This document shows, piece after piece, positions 12,328-25,400 of a DNA stretch of 64,000 bases. Every line of letters begins with the position of its first letter. Position 1 is the first letter of the stretch. The translations under genes were made by a program, and so were the position numbers. The DNA is from Tribonema minus (Eukaryota; Sar; Xanthophyceae; Tribonematales; Tribonemataceae): the NCBI GenBank assembly GCA_017506865.1, contig JAFCMP010000532.1, forward strand, positions 372,001 to 436,000, in the 5' to 3' direction. The notes under the pieces were generated by a model. The model did no database searches and was not told the DNA's origin. It was given only the letters and a program-made list of their open reading frames with translations.

Positions 12328-13435
12328 GCACGTACACCATTTACGAGAGGCGGCGATGGCGGCGGGGGCGGGGGAGGGGGGGGAGGGGGGCGATTAGCAG
12401 GCGCCCTGAATGCGATGAGATGATGCTCAGGTGCCTGTCACCACCGGCGGCGCATGCGCAGCGAGCGTCAGGCGGCGCCGCTGTAACAGCAGGAGCGATT
12501 GATGATTATGGGCGCGATGTACGCCGACGGGGGACAGGTTCACCATTCATGACAATGCACTTTTTTCTATGCACATGCGCGAAGGTGCTGGCGTGTTGCA
12601 CGTATTACCCCATGTGGTGATTGAGCTGTACTGCACCGCTGCCCATGGCATTTCGCACGCCTTGATTAAACGATGTTGTGAACGACACATACACCATAAA
12701 CAGCAGTGTCTTGCACAGCGCGTCAATATGGCATTAGGCAGGCGTTTTAGCATCATGATGATGGATGACGCCAAGCGTACTAGTCATAGCTGCATCCAGC
12801 ACCATGGCGCTGTTTCCATTTTGTCAATGAAGTGATGATATGCAGATGCAGTTTTGCATGGATCCCGCAAGTGCAATGGACCGCGTTCTGGCTGCAGTAC
12901 TTTGTCTTTGCTACTCATTCCGCTGGTCCAAGTGAAGGCCGCTCGATTGATTTCAGTGCCGCCAGCTCAGCAAACGCCCGATCGTCAGCAGATCTGACAG
13001 CTGCTGTCCGTGTCACCCCCACTGGTGTGGGGGAGGGGCGTATCATTCTCTGAGAAGAGAGTTCAGCTTGCGGGCGCTCGCACAAACTTTATGAAGCGTA
13101 ATTCGAAGTATACATGTGATATTGCAAACGCGGATGCAGAAGTGAGCTGTAGTTGATTACATCTGCTTCTGCACCACACACAACGCATGGTGAACGCCCA
13201 TGCGCACGTGAGTCCGCGATGCAATTTCATGAGCTTCAAAGTTTAGCAACAAATTCAGATGGTGTTCAGCAAAGTCCAGGACACAGCCAAACAGCTTGCG
13301 GCCATACCATTCTGATAGCACGTAGAAGCGCCAACTCAATCTGCAATGTGACCAGCGCTACGGAAACAACAGGATTGTTACAGTGTAGTGTACGGCGCCT
13401 GTGCAGCACATGCATGCATCCTCCACGACCTCCGA
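12328..13435. other. Intergenic stretch, nothing recognised
   Basis: It lies between the end of the IF1-like gene and the stop of DLEC1 and probably holds the 3' untranslated regions of both convergent genes. A G-rich low-complexity run (about 12358-12392) is the only notable feature. Short ORFs here show no conserved pattern. Confidence 0.5.
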
Positions 13436-16400
13436 CTATACGCGCGGCGGGGGGTTGGGCCGCGTCCCCTCCTCATACGTCCCGCGGCCCTCCAGCAGCA
13501 CCTCAAACCCCTCGCCCCCCTCCACGACGAGCTGGAAGCGGCTGCGGTACCGCGTCGCGCACGTGGGCGCAAACTCGACGTGCAGCGGCCGCGGCAGCCG
13601 CCTGCCGTCGTCGCCGTCGTTCGCCTCGCGCAGCGCCTGCTCCAGCGACAGCGTCGCCCTGCAGTCGCCGCCGCTGCCGCTGCCGCCGCCGCTGCCGCCA
13701 CGCCACGTGAGCTTCGTGCGGCACTGCGCCCACGTCGCGTCGGCGGCGCGGTTGCCGTCCGTCGGCAGCCGCGCCGCGCTGCTGCCCAGCGGCAGCGACG
13801 GCCCGCGCACCGTGCCGCCGCTCTCCGAGAACGAAAACACGGAGGGGTCATCGACGCAGGCCCTGTCGCCGGCGCCGCTGCCGTCACGGCGCCGCGCGTG
13901 CGCCATCAGCGGCGGCGGCGCCGGCGCGTGCCGCAGCGACCAGCGCGCGTCCACCGCGGTGGGGTTCGCCAGGTACAGCGTCGCGCCGCACGCGGCCTCG
14001 ACGTGCACGGTGCCGTAGTCGTGGCGCGGCGGCGCCGCCGTCAGCGCCGGCCGCACCACCACGGCGTCCAGCGCGAACGCCTGCCGCGCGTGCGCGCCGC
14101 CGCCGCAGCCGCCGAACGCGACGGTCAGCGCGCCCTCCGCGGCGGCGCGCAGCAGCGGCGCCCCGCCGCCGCCGCCGCCGCCACCGCCGCTCGCCGTGAG
14201 CGCCGCCGCCGCCGCCAGCGCGGGCGCGAACGCGAGCTCCAGGGTGAGGCTGCGGCCGGGCAGCAGCGTGTGCCGCTGCGGCGGCTGCGCGGTGCCGCCG
14301 CTGCCGCCGCCTCTGACGCTGCCTCGGTCCCTGCGGCGCGCGTCAAGCGCGGCGTCGCCGGTGCGCACGCTGCCGAGCACGAACGGCCCTTGCAGCGACA
14401 GCGCGCAGTCGAGCGGCACGCTGAGCGGGTTTGTGAGGACCACGTTTCGCCGCACGGCGGCGGGCAGGCGCTCGAAGCTGGGTGCTGCGGCCGCGACGGC
14501 GAGATCGGTGCTCGTGGCGGTGAACTTGATGTGTTGAGTGGCCGTGGCGGCGGCGGCGGCGGCAGTTGCGGCGTCGGCAGAGGGCACAGCGGCGGCGGGA
14601 CGCGCGTCGAGCAGCAGGGTTGGTTTCACGCCGCGTCCGACGAGTCTTACCTGCAAGAAGCAGTAATGGGACCATGGTGTTAGAAGCTCATAGCCGTCAT
14701 GCAGTGTAGGCACACATAGAGCAGACAGATTGATAGCAACGTGGACTTGGCAGCGCGAGATACTACTACAGATGGTGGCGGTGCTCACGTGCTGCTGAGT
14801 GAGATGGTCATGATCACGGCCTGGCACTCTCGTGCTTGGCACAGCGGCCGCACACCGCACAACATGGGCGTTCATCACATTGAGGAACACGTTGAAAACG
14901 TACCAAAAGAGCACTTGTACCAGGCTGCAGTACGGCGCTTAACCCTAAACGTAAACCTTATCCGAACCCTAACGTTACTGCGACACATTCTTTCAAGTGG
15001 GCGTGCCTGTACGCGCTTGTTCGCACAATTCGCTCAGCAGCGTTGGTTGGCGTGTTCTGACACCATGCATCACGGACTCACTACATGCTTCGGTGATTGA
15101 AAATCAACTCTCTGTGAGTGCACTGTGCTGTGTGAGGAGATGCTAGCATTGTACAACTATCCCACGCTTCAAGCACGACGTGACAAAGAACTGCTTGCTG
15201 ACATCTGTCACACATGGACGCACCTTGAGCCCTGCCGCGTTGCTCTACCTACACCTTGAGTGCCGCCGGCGTGCTGCGCCACATACGTGTGCACGTACAT
15301 CTCTTGCAGCGCACGGCATGTGATGCCGCTTAATAACACTGCGCAGCAGTCTCAGCATCTGAATCCTCGCAACGATGCACCTGCTACGCTCCTGGAGACT
15401 AAATCGCTGCGGGCATGAATGCTCACGACACAACTCCCGCACATGTGCTGTCTACATACCTTGAGCGCTGCCGGGGTGCTGCGCGGTTGGTGGTGCGCGC
15501 CGCTCCCCTGCGCCGCCCCCTTGAGCGCCTTGGCGGCGCGCGCTGTCACAAACGTCGTCATCATGTGCGACATCGGCTTCCGGGCGCTCTGCGCGCGGCT
15601 CGGCGGCGTGGCGGGCGTGGGGGTCGATATCCCTGCAAATGAGGGGGGGAGGGGGGGGTGGGGGGGTGAGGCATGCAGCTCAGTGAGCTAAGGTAGGCAG
15701 ATGCAGCAAGACAGAGGCGGTGTGCTGTGCTGACGTCGAGGCAATGAACACGTGTCTCAGCGCGATGCGCGTGCGCGCGCCGGCAGGCATCGCAGGGGGG
15801 CCTCCGAGCCGAGCTGGGCAGCGTGCGCTCTGGTGGCGCCAGGCGGCATCGTCAGTCAGATCCGTCCGCTGCGTAGAATTTGACGTGTAGAATTTGAACA
15901 GAGAAAAGTGCTGCGGGATCGCAGCTCGCTGTCATCCACCATGAGGAGCAGCGCAGCGACTGGCGGGGCACAGGAACAAGTTCACCTGGAAGTGATCGCC
16001 GTGCGCATTGAGACACCATGTCACAAGGTACATGTAGACTCTGCTCGCAAGCTAAACATTGGCCATGGGAGCTTGTTAACGCCCTGTGCGAGAATTCACA
16101 AAAACTACAACTGGTGGTGGTGTTGTGAACGTCAGGTGCACGGACAGCGTCAGCGGCACACCCGACATCTACACATCGTACATACATACATACCTCCGGA
16201 TGACTGCGTGGGCGACGTCGGCGCTGAGCCCGGGAACATTCCCAGCAAGCGCGGCGACGCGGCGGGGCTCGCAACAGTTGCCGTGGTGAGCGCTGACACA
16301 ACGCTGCCCTCTTCCGAGGCGTTCTCGCTGCCGGGCGCGATCCACGTTGCGTCGGCGATGAGCACTGCCGCCATGTGCTGGTGCAGGTGCGACGGTATCG

Positions 16401-19400
16401 TGACCTTGAAGGTGGCCTGCTCGCGGATGATAGGGGTGAGAGGGGGGAGGGGGGGGGGGGGGGGGGGGCGTGTCAGTGGTTGAAGGTTGTGTGCTCGCAC
16501 TGGGTAGGAGGGGGGGCGGGAGGTATGTTATCAGTGCGATAGCGATGCTGTCGTCTGCGGTGATGTGCGAGGCGTGGCGCTTCCACGCAGCGGTGCTCAG
16601 GGCAGGGAGGCTGTCAGCGCCAGGTGCTGTGCAGCGGCTACTGGGTCAAATGACGCAACGGCAGAACGGCTTTTTAACTCTGGCAATCGCTGAGACGCCC
16701 ACGTAGGCTGAGATGAGCGGCGCACCACATCATGCGAGTCTTCATTGCAGGCAGCGCGACGCCGGTGAAGCGCTTGAAGTAGTGACAAAGTGCAGGCTGT
16801 GACGCACCTCTCCTCGCGGCGGCACGCGCGTCACGGGCGGATCCACCACAAACGCGCTGGTGAAGGCCGCCTGCTCCCGGTAGGCGAGCGATAGGGACAC
16901 CAGCGGGGCCTGCGGTGTGCTCCTGAGCCGTGTGGTGAGGGCACAAAATGCAGATCAAGGGTCAGCGCTCAGGTTGCTGGGCGGGGGTAGGTATGCTGTG
17001 TGGCAGCGCGTTTTCAATAAGTGTCAGCGCTCAGGTCTGCTAAATGTCAGCAAATATGCTGTGTGGCTACGCGTTCTCACAACAGGCAGCATGGAGGTGT
17101 GTTGATGCGTGAGTGGCTGCAGCATCGCTTCAATGGCAACAGTGACAACAGCTGGAGGCTTGCCATCAATGGCGTCTGAAATGCAGTGCAAGCGATGCAC
17201 GCCGCGGCAGCTGAATGTCGCTGCTGGTCAAGTGACGCTCAAGCAGGCTTCGCAAGAGGTGGCTGAATCATGCGATTCCCATACAGCCGGCTGCTCAAAT
17301 GTCAGTGATGTGGCTATGGCCAGCATACATGCAATGTGGGCAACGACATTTTAATAACCATGCCTTTTAGAAGTATGTATCTCTAAGCATGTCTTACCTG
17401 CCCCCCCCTCTGCTTGCCGTCCTGCTTCCGGTGCCCCTGCCCCTGCTGCTGCCGCGAGCGCCGCCGGCGGCAGCGGAGTCCGGCGGCAGCGGCGGCGCTG
17501 TCTCTATTTTAACTTCAACAATGCGGCCCTCGTCGCCGGTGTCGCCCGCAGGGTGCAGCGACCAGTGCAGCTCTGCGGTCTACAGAGGCACAAGCAGGTT
17601 TAGAAGGGCGACGTGAAGGTCAGAAGGCTGCGACATGGTGCCTGATGGACGTCTCTCTGCTCCATGGCCGCAGGCCGCAGAGGTGCAGCACAACAGCGTG
17701 CGCCAAACACTATCTGTGGACACGCTTCAGATGGCATATAATATGGACACCCATGCATCGAACGCTAAAAAGATTGCACACATAACTTTTTTGACTACTG
17801 TGGATATGATGGCACTGTTTGACTCATGGTCAATGACTGCAGCAGCGGCGACCACGGTCATTGGTGGAAGGCACTTGCGGATTACCACACCTTTTCACCT
17901 AGAGCTCTACCATCTTGATTTGTTTCCATATATGGCACATGATCTGGGCTGAGCACAGACTCAGCACTGCACACACAGGAGCGCTTCAGGGAAGTCCTGC
18001 GCACACACCTGCCCACAAACTGCGGAACACAAAAGACAGCGGCTCATCGAGAGCTATTTTGAGCGTCAATGGCTAGGGTTGGCACTAATTTGCATAGTCT
18101 GAGTGTCCCTGACATTTTAGCACCCGCTAGCACACTCCGGTCATGTTGCCACAAACGTTCGCTTGTGCACCTGGGCCAGCTGCGGGACCGTTTTGCAGGG
18201 CTCACATGTGGGGTACATTAGTGGGCCTGACAATGCAGCGATTGCGTCAGCCTACCTGAGTGCCGGAATTACGCACGCGCAGCGCGCGCGCGGCGCCGCC
18301 GCCGAACGCCAGGACGTCGCCGAACGAGAGCACGGGCGGCGTGCAGGATGTGTTGAGGCCCAGAGACTCTGCGCGCAGCGACAGCGGGCAGCCGCTGACC
18401 TCCACCTTGACGGGCACCTTAAGTGGCGCGTTCTCGGCTGACACGAAGAAAGGCATGGGGATGAGCGGGGGGCACCCGTCAGCGATGGCTGCGGCATCGT
18501 GGGTTGGCTGGGGAAATGGTCGGCAATGCGTTGAGCGCAGCGTCGACGCAGGACTTGTGCTTCTGGCATGCTCATGTGGGATGACCTGAGGGTGAGGGTT
18601 AAGGTCAGGGTCAGGGTCACGTGATGTTGCCACAATGCAGTACAGCAGCCATATTCTGCTGGCGTGCTCTACAGCCTCCAATCACCCATCCTGAGGGCAT
18701 CATTCATCACCAGAAACGATGTGTTTGTCTAGTTGGAGCGTGACCACTGACTTGCACACATGGAGCTCCACCGCTACGTGGCTGCATTGTCCCTGCGGTC
18801 GGCTGCTCACGCCTCAGCATATACCTCACCGGCATGCAATGCGTTCTCTCATTCCACACCTGCGTTTGGCAAGTCGGTGCGCACGCGGCACACGATGTCG
18901 TCGAAGTAGCGCCCCGGCGTGTCGTTCCAGCACGCGACGCTCAGCTCCGCGACGCCCCACGGCGCCAGCCGCACCGCCGCCGGCGACACCAGCAGTGCCA
19001 TGCCCAGGCCGCGCCGCAGCGCGAACATGGCCTCGCGCTCGCCCAGCTGCGCCGCGAGCCGCGCGCGCCCCTGGCCGCTGCTGAACGCCTCCGCCGCTTC
19101 GTGCGCGGCGTCGAGCAGCCTGTCGCCACCGCTGCCGCTGCTGCCGGCGCCGCCGCTGCCGCCACCGCCGCCGCTGCTGCTGCGGCCGTCGCCGGTGCCG
19201 CCGCTGCAGCGGCTGGCGCCGACGGCAGTGCTCAACATGCTGCCGCTGTTGGTGCCGCTCGCGGCCCTGCTGAGGCTGCCGCTGCTGCCGCTGTTGCCGG
19301 CGGCGGCGGCACCGGCGGCGGCGGCGGCGTCGCGCGCGCCCGGCGGCAGGTACGCCGCGAGTGCCGTGGGGTTGCGCAGCACGCGCTGGAACGCGTCGTA

Positions 19401-22400
19401 CGGCATGGGCGCCGCGACGAGGCGCGCGGGCGCGGCGGGCGCGCTGTCGAACTTGCGCGGCGCGAGCTCCAGGAGCGCGGGAATCGCGCTCAGGTTGCGC
19501 ACCGCGAAGCGCAGCGCGCGCCGCTGCAGCAGCGGCACCGTGCCGAAGCTCAGCGCGAGCGCGCGCGGCGCCTCGGGCGGCGCATCGCCGCCGCCGCGCC
19601 ACTGCGGCGCGTCGGCGGGCTGCAGCGGCGGCAGCGGCGCGGCGCCGTCCGGCAGCGCCTCGAAGGACAGCGCGAGCGGCAGGTTGCGCGCGCGCGCCAC
19701 GAGCCCCAGCGGCATGGCGATGCCGTACACCTTGCACGCGAGGATGTCCTCCACGGCCAAGGCGCCGCTACCGCCGCCGCTGCCGCTGCTGCTGCTGCTG
19801 CCGCCGCCGGGACTGCCGGGCGCAGCAGCGGCGGCGGCGGCGGCAGTGGCGCGCGCCGTGTAGGTGATGGTGATGGCGACGCGGTCGCCGCCGTTCAGCG
19901 TGCCGCTGCAGGGGGAGAAGGTGATGTCGTGGGTGGGCGCGGCGGCGCCGCCGGGGCGCTCGAGCTTGAAGCGCGTGTCGAGGGAGGACAGGTTGAGCAG
20001 CGCTACGGTGCGCTCCACGGGGATGCCGGCGTAGGCGCCGCCGAAGTCGATTGCTGAGGCGCTGAGGCACACCTGGCGGGGTGTGGAGGGTTGGCGGCAG
20101 GGGTAGCGGTAGAATCAGGGTTCAGGATGTGTTAGGGTTGGGTAAGACGAGCTGAGGATCTGGGGACAGCAGGTTAGAGTCATTATGAAGGTAACTTGAT
20201 GGTTCACGACGCAGACGGACAGCAGTGGCAGCTGCAGGCGGCGGATGCATTGGCAACGCCTCAGTGCGTGGGCATGGCGATTGCAGTTCTTGGTCAGTGT
20301 TGAAGCGTAGCCAATTCAGAGGCATGCACACTGTGCACCGGCACTGTGCACAGGCTGAGGCATGCAGCTCTTTGACAGATGACACTTGGCTCCATGGCAC
20401 ATTGAAAAGAAGGACTAATGTCTGGAAGTGGCACTTCAGCCCGCCACTTGCAGCACTGCTCAGTATGTTGAGGCTTACATGCATCAACAGATATCACCAT
20501 GCCTGGCCTCCCGCTCTGTGGACATTGCGTACCTTAGGCTCCTGCACCTCAGCGCGGACCGCCATGTGCCGCGCGCCAAAGTTGACGCCCCTGCCGTCGG
20601 CGCTGCGCAGAGCGCACGTCAGCGTTGCGCGGATGCGTTCCGGCGCCTGTCCCGCCTGTATGGACATGGTCACCGTCACCTGTGCGCAACGGTGCAAGGA
20701 CGCGACGGATCCGTTACATTACTGCGAACACGGTACATGACGACAAGATCGCGAGCCGCACGCCTCGCAGTGACGTGCCTCAAGTGCCGCGCTGTGCGGC
20801 GCGCACGCTACAGTCCGACAAGCGTCACACGCCAGTCCATGTTTCATGCTGTTCAAAGTTGTGCGGCAGATAACAGTGCTCATCCTTGCAACATCACCGC
20901 CCAGCAAACGCTGCAGAGTCTGGCATATCGCAGAGGGCTTCCTTGCCTAGCACCATACAAAAAGCAGGCATACCGGCTGGACTCTAGCCACCTCGCTCCA
21001 GCACCACATCTGTGATGCACATCGCCTGGCCCTGGTACTGAACACACACCCCTGATCTCCCGCTACCCTCATCAACACCGCACTCACCGAGGCGCCCGGC
21101 GCCAGCACGCCGCGCGACGGCTCGCACGCGAGCCGCGCCGCCGCCGCTTCAATGTTGAAGCTGTCCGCCGACGCGATGGACGCCTGGCTGCGCATGCGCC
21201 CCCGCCCCCCCGGCCCCCCGCCGCCGAGCGAGCTCGCGGACGACGGCCGCCGCGCGCTGTCGGCACCCGCGCTGCCGCCGCCGCCGCCGGTGGCTGCAAT
21301 GGCGGCGGCGGCGACGGCGGCGGCGGCGGCGGCGGCGGCGTCCGCGACGGCGGCGGTGGACAGCTCGAACTGCGCGGCGACGGCGCTGCGGTTGGTGAGC
21401 GTCAGGGCGCGCTCCGCGCGCGCGCCGATGGCGACGAGGCCGAGGTCCGTCTCCGCGGCGGCGAGCGCGACGGCGGCGCCGGCACAGCGCACGCGCGCGT
21501 GCAGCAGCAGCGGCGCGCCGCAGCGCGGCGGCAGCGCGCCGGGGGCGTGCAGCGGCACAGCGATGCTGAGCGTGCCTACCGCGAGCGGCGTGACGGTTAC
21601 AGTGAGCTGCAGTGCTCCGCCTGGCGGTATCATGCCCTCCGCGGGCTCTATCACTACCGTCGCCGGCGCGGCGCTGGCGGCAGCAGCGCCGCCATCTGCC
21701 TCCGCTGCTGCTGCTGGTGCTGGAGGCACTTCAGCGGCGATGCTACTGCTGCCGCTGCTGCAGGTGCCTTCGCCCTTGACAAAGCAGGCACGGTCCACGT
21801 CTATACGAAACGGCAGCGGCGCGGCGGTGGAGCGGTTTGTGAGCGTCACGATGCCGCTGCAGGGCACCCCGTACAGCGCAGTCGCAGCCATCACCAGCGT
21901 CGGCGGCTCCAGCGACAGCGCCACTGGGTCCGCCGCGGCGCGCACCTCCAGCGTCACCGCCTCCACGTCGCGCTGCAGCCGCGACAGCAGCAACGCGTCC
22001 GGCGCTGCCGCGGCGGCGAGGCCCGCCGCCGCCGCGACGCAGAAGCGCCGTCCCAGCAGGTCAACCGCCGCCTGCGCGTCCAGCAGCGGCTGCTGCTGCT
22101 CTGCGTTGTCGTCGCCGCTGCTGGCTGCGCCCGCAGCGGACCGCCGCAGCGCACACAGACCCGTGTTGAGCACTGCTGCGGCCTCTGCTGCCGGAGCTTC
22201 GCAGTGGTCACCGCCGTCATAAGCCTCAAGGCGCAGTTGCTGGCTGCTGCCGCTGCTGCTGCCGGCGTTGCTCGCACTTTCGACGCCGTGTGCACTCGCT
22301 GCGGCCGCCAGCAGCGGCTCCAGCGCATCCGCCAGCGCAGCCGCCGTGAACCGCTCCCCCATCGACCGCAGCACGCAGTCCAGCCTGGCATCGCATTCAA

Positions 22401-25400
22401 AGCCGCAGTCGCTGCTGCTGCCGCAGCTCTCACAGGCGCCATCAGCACCCCGCGCGCTGCCGCCGCACGAGCAGGGCAGCAGCGGTGCCGGCGGCAGCGC
22501 GGTCTCCGTCAGCGCCGCCGGCGGCACCGCCACGAGCACCCCCACCAGCTGCGCCGCCGCCGCGCACGCGCGCTGCGGCGAGAAGCTCACCTGAAGCGGC
22601 GCCCACGACAGCGGCGCCACCTCCATCTCTGCGAGAGAGACAGCGTACAGCGCCGCCTCTGCTGCGGCGGCTTCCGCTGCGGCGGCAGCAGTGGCGGCGG
22701 CGGCAGCGGCGGCGGCGGCAGCCGCACGGGCGCCGCGCGCGCTGTTCGCAACGGGCACGCACGCCGCCGCGGGAGTAGCGCGCGGCCTGACGCACCAGCG
22801 CATGCGCAGCGGCAGCCGCGTAGAGTTGTGAACCCACAGCGTGCGGGCGGAGGTGGCGCCAGCGGTGCCCTGCGGCAGGCAGACGCAGGTGGTCTGCTGC
22901 GCGCTGCCGTTCAGCAGGTCGCGCAGCATGGCCGCGGCGTGGTCGGCGCTGCCGCTGGGCGGCGCCAGCATCGCGACGCGCGCGGGCTCGCAGGTCGCGG
23001 TCAGCGTGATGAGCCGCGCCTCGCAGTTGTCCTGCTCGGGGGTTGGGGCGATGGACAGGTCGGTCAGCGGTTACGGCAGTGCGCATTGCACTGTGCTGTG
23101 GAGTTGGGTGTACTGGCAGTTGACAAACTCTAATGCAGGTGGCAGACACAGAGCTTGGTTTGTGATATGGCACCTGGTGCGGTGCTGCAGCACTTGCAAA
23201 GTGCGGCGATGAGCAGCACCAACCTGCAAGGCTGCCGTTGGCAAAAGCTCCACATGTGTCTGTGACATTGTACTCTACCCATCTCAAAGACAAATGGCGG
23301 GTGCAGCCAGATCCACCTGCTATGCCGGCCGCTCTAGCTGCAGCCAAACGCGCCCCCGCCGCTGCATAACCCTGCACACACGACCAGCTCCAGCGCACCT
23401 GCAGCAGCACCAGCCGCGCCGCGTGCTCCCCGAGGCGCCGCGGCGCAAACTCCACCGCGACGCGCCGCTCCCCCCCGCGCGCCGCCAGCGCCAGCTCCGT
23501 GGGCGACACGCGGAACGGTCCCAGCTGCAGCGCGTTCCGCAGGCGCTGCGCGACGCGCGGCGCCGGGTACGCGTCCTCCGGCAGCAGGCGCAGCGTCACG
23601 GCGCCGCCGCCGGCGTTGGTGATGGTCAACGCGTAGCGCAGCGTGAGGCCGAGGAGGCACGCGCCGCAGCGGATGACGCCGTCGGCGGGCAGGCTGAGCG
23701 CGGGGGGGGCGCGGCGCGCGCGGATGGGGACGGACAGCGCACCGCTCTCGGAGAGGACGGCCAGCTGCGGCCGGGGGTTGGGGCGTAGGGGGTAGGGGCG
23801 GGGGGGGGGGGGGGCATGAGCTGAGGCAGGGGGGGTTCATAGCGGCATGGCGGATGCGTCCGTGGTGGTGTTGGTTGTGTGGTCAGAGCATTGAGTACAT
23901 GGTGACATTGATAGAGTAGCCGTGCAGCTGCAGCCGTAGGCAGTCCTTTGCATGGAGTCCGTGCTCAGTGCTCTGCACCGGGAAAAGCACTTGGCACCAC
24001 ACACGGAAAATAAGCAGTTCTGGAAAAGTGTTTATCTGGTTTGTTCTGCAGGCACATCAATAAGGCGTTGAGCTCTCATGAGCCTCTGCAGTCACTACGG
24101 TCAGTATCCATACAGACGCCACAAGGTGACTCACCCTGATCAATTTCTAGAGCCCATTCTGAATACCCTGCTTTCTACTTTGTAGATTGCAGGCACACAG
24201 ACATTGTGTGCTAATTGGTGACCTGCCGCAAGTTTTAAGTGCCTGGCACTTTGCTGCTGGACGTGCAGCGCGCTTTTTGAACATGCACCAACTGCCCATA
24301 TTATCCAGATGTTCTCACCGTCATGCAGCACTACGCGAGTCTGCATGCGATCGTCGCCGAACCCCCCCCCCCTCACCTTGCTGTCATAGCGCCCCAGACT
24401 GTCCGGCGCAAAGTCCACCAGCACGCGCGCCGCCATGCCCGGCGCCAGCAGCCCGCTGCCGCCGCCGCAGCCGCGCGCCGCCACCGCCGCCGCGACGTCC
24501 GCCTCGTCCGCGAGCGTCGACGGGAACGTGACGGCGGCGAGCGAGAAGTGCGCGCCCTGCGGCGGCAGCACGCGCAGGTAGCGCGCCACCGCCGACACGT
24601 TGCGCAGCAGCAGCACCGCCGTGTACGCGCCGCCGACGTCGTAGTCTGCGAACTCCACGTGCGGCGGGTCTGCCAGGATGTAGCCGCCGCCGCCGCCGCC
24701 GCCGCCGCCGATACCGCCGCCGCTGCTGCTGCTGCTGCCACCGCTCTTGTTCGCAGCGCCGCCCGGCGCAGTGCCGTGCGTGAGGTCCGCAGCCGCGCTG
24801 CCGCTGCTGCCTGGTGCGGCAGCTGGACTGTTGCTGCCACCGCCGCCGCTGCCGACGGTGATCACCTTCTCATGCCAGCGCGAGCGCGGGTCGTGGCGCG
24901 GGTTGCGCAGGAACTGCAGCTTGCGCTCTATGCGCAACAGCGCCGCAGTGTCCGCGTCGCGCTGCGCGCCGCTGGGCAGCGCGCGGCGCGCCTTCCGCTG
25001 CTGCTGCAGCGTGCCATCGCCGCTGCCGCCGCCACTGCCGCCGCTGCCGCTGTGCCGCGTAGGACTCTGCCGCAGGGTGTTGGTGCCGTCCATCGGCGCG
25101 TGATCAGGGTCCGCAGTGGTGGCCAACGCATGAGGCTGTTCACCGTCTGTTACAGTAGTAGCAGCAGCATCGGGATGCCGTCTCCGACTGCGGTGCTGCA
25201 GCTGGCCGCGGGGACCGTAGCTGGCCGGCAGCGCCAGTGCCTGTCTATTGGCGGTGACTGCCGTGGTGTTCAGGTATGCTGGTGTTTCGGGTTTGAGATT
25301 GAACCCCCTGTCGCGCGTCTCTCCCCCGCTCGTGTCCCACGCGAGGTTGCCGCTTTCCCTCAGCTTCTGTTTGACATGCGTCTGGACCAGCTGGTGTGCC

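Noticed and set aside
13388-14683. 431-codon plus-strand ORF
   Set aside because: Antisense shadow of the last DLEC1 exon; low-complexity Arg/Ala composition.
15852-16020. A possible extra DLEC1 exon between exons 9 and 10
   Set aside because: Exon 9 (phase 1) joins exon 10 directly in frame (GGAG to GGATATCG), and the extra piece adds no family-like sequence.
18834-20057. 407-codon plus-strand ORF rich in Ala, Arg and His
   Set aside because: It is the antisense shadow of DLEC1 exon 5, whose minus-strand reading matches the family; the plus reading is compositional.
21499-23133. 544-codon plus-strand ORF
   Set aside because: Antisense shadow of DLEC1 exon 3 in very GC-rich sequence without stops; no domain pattern.
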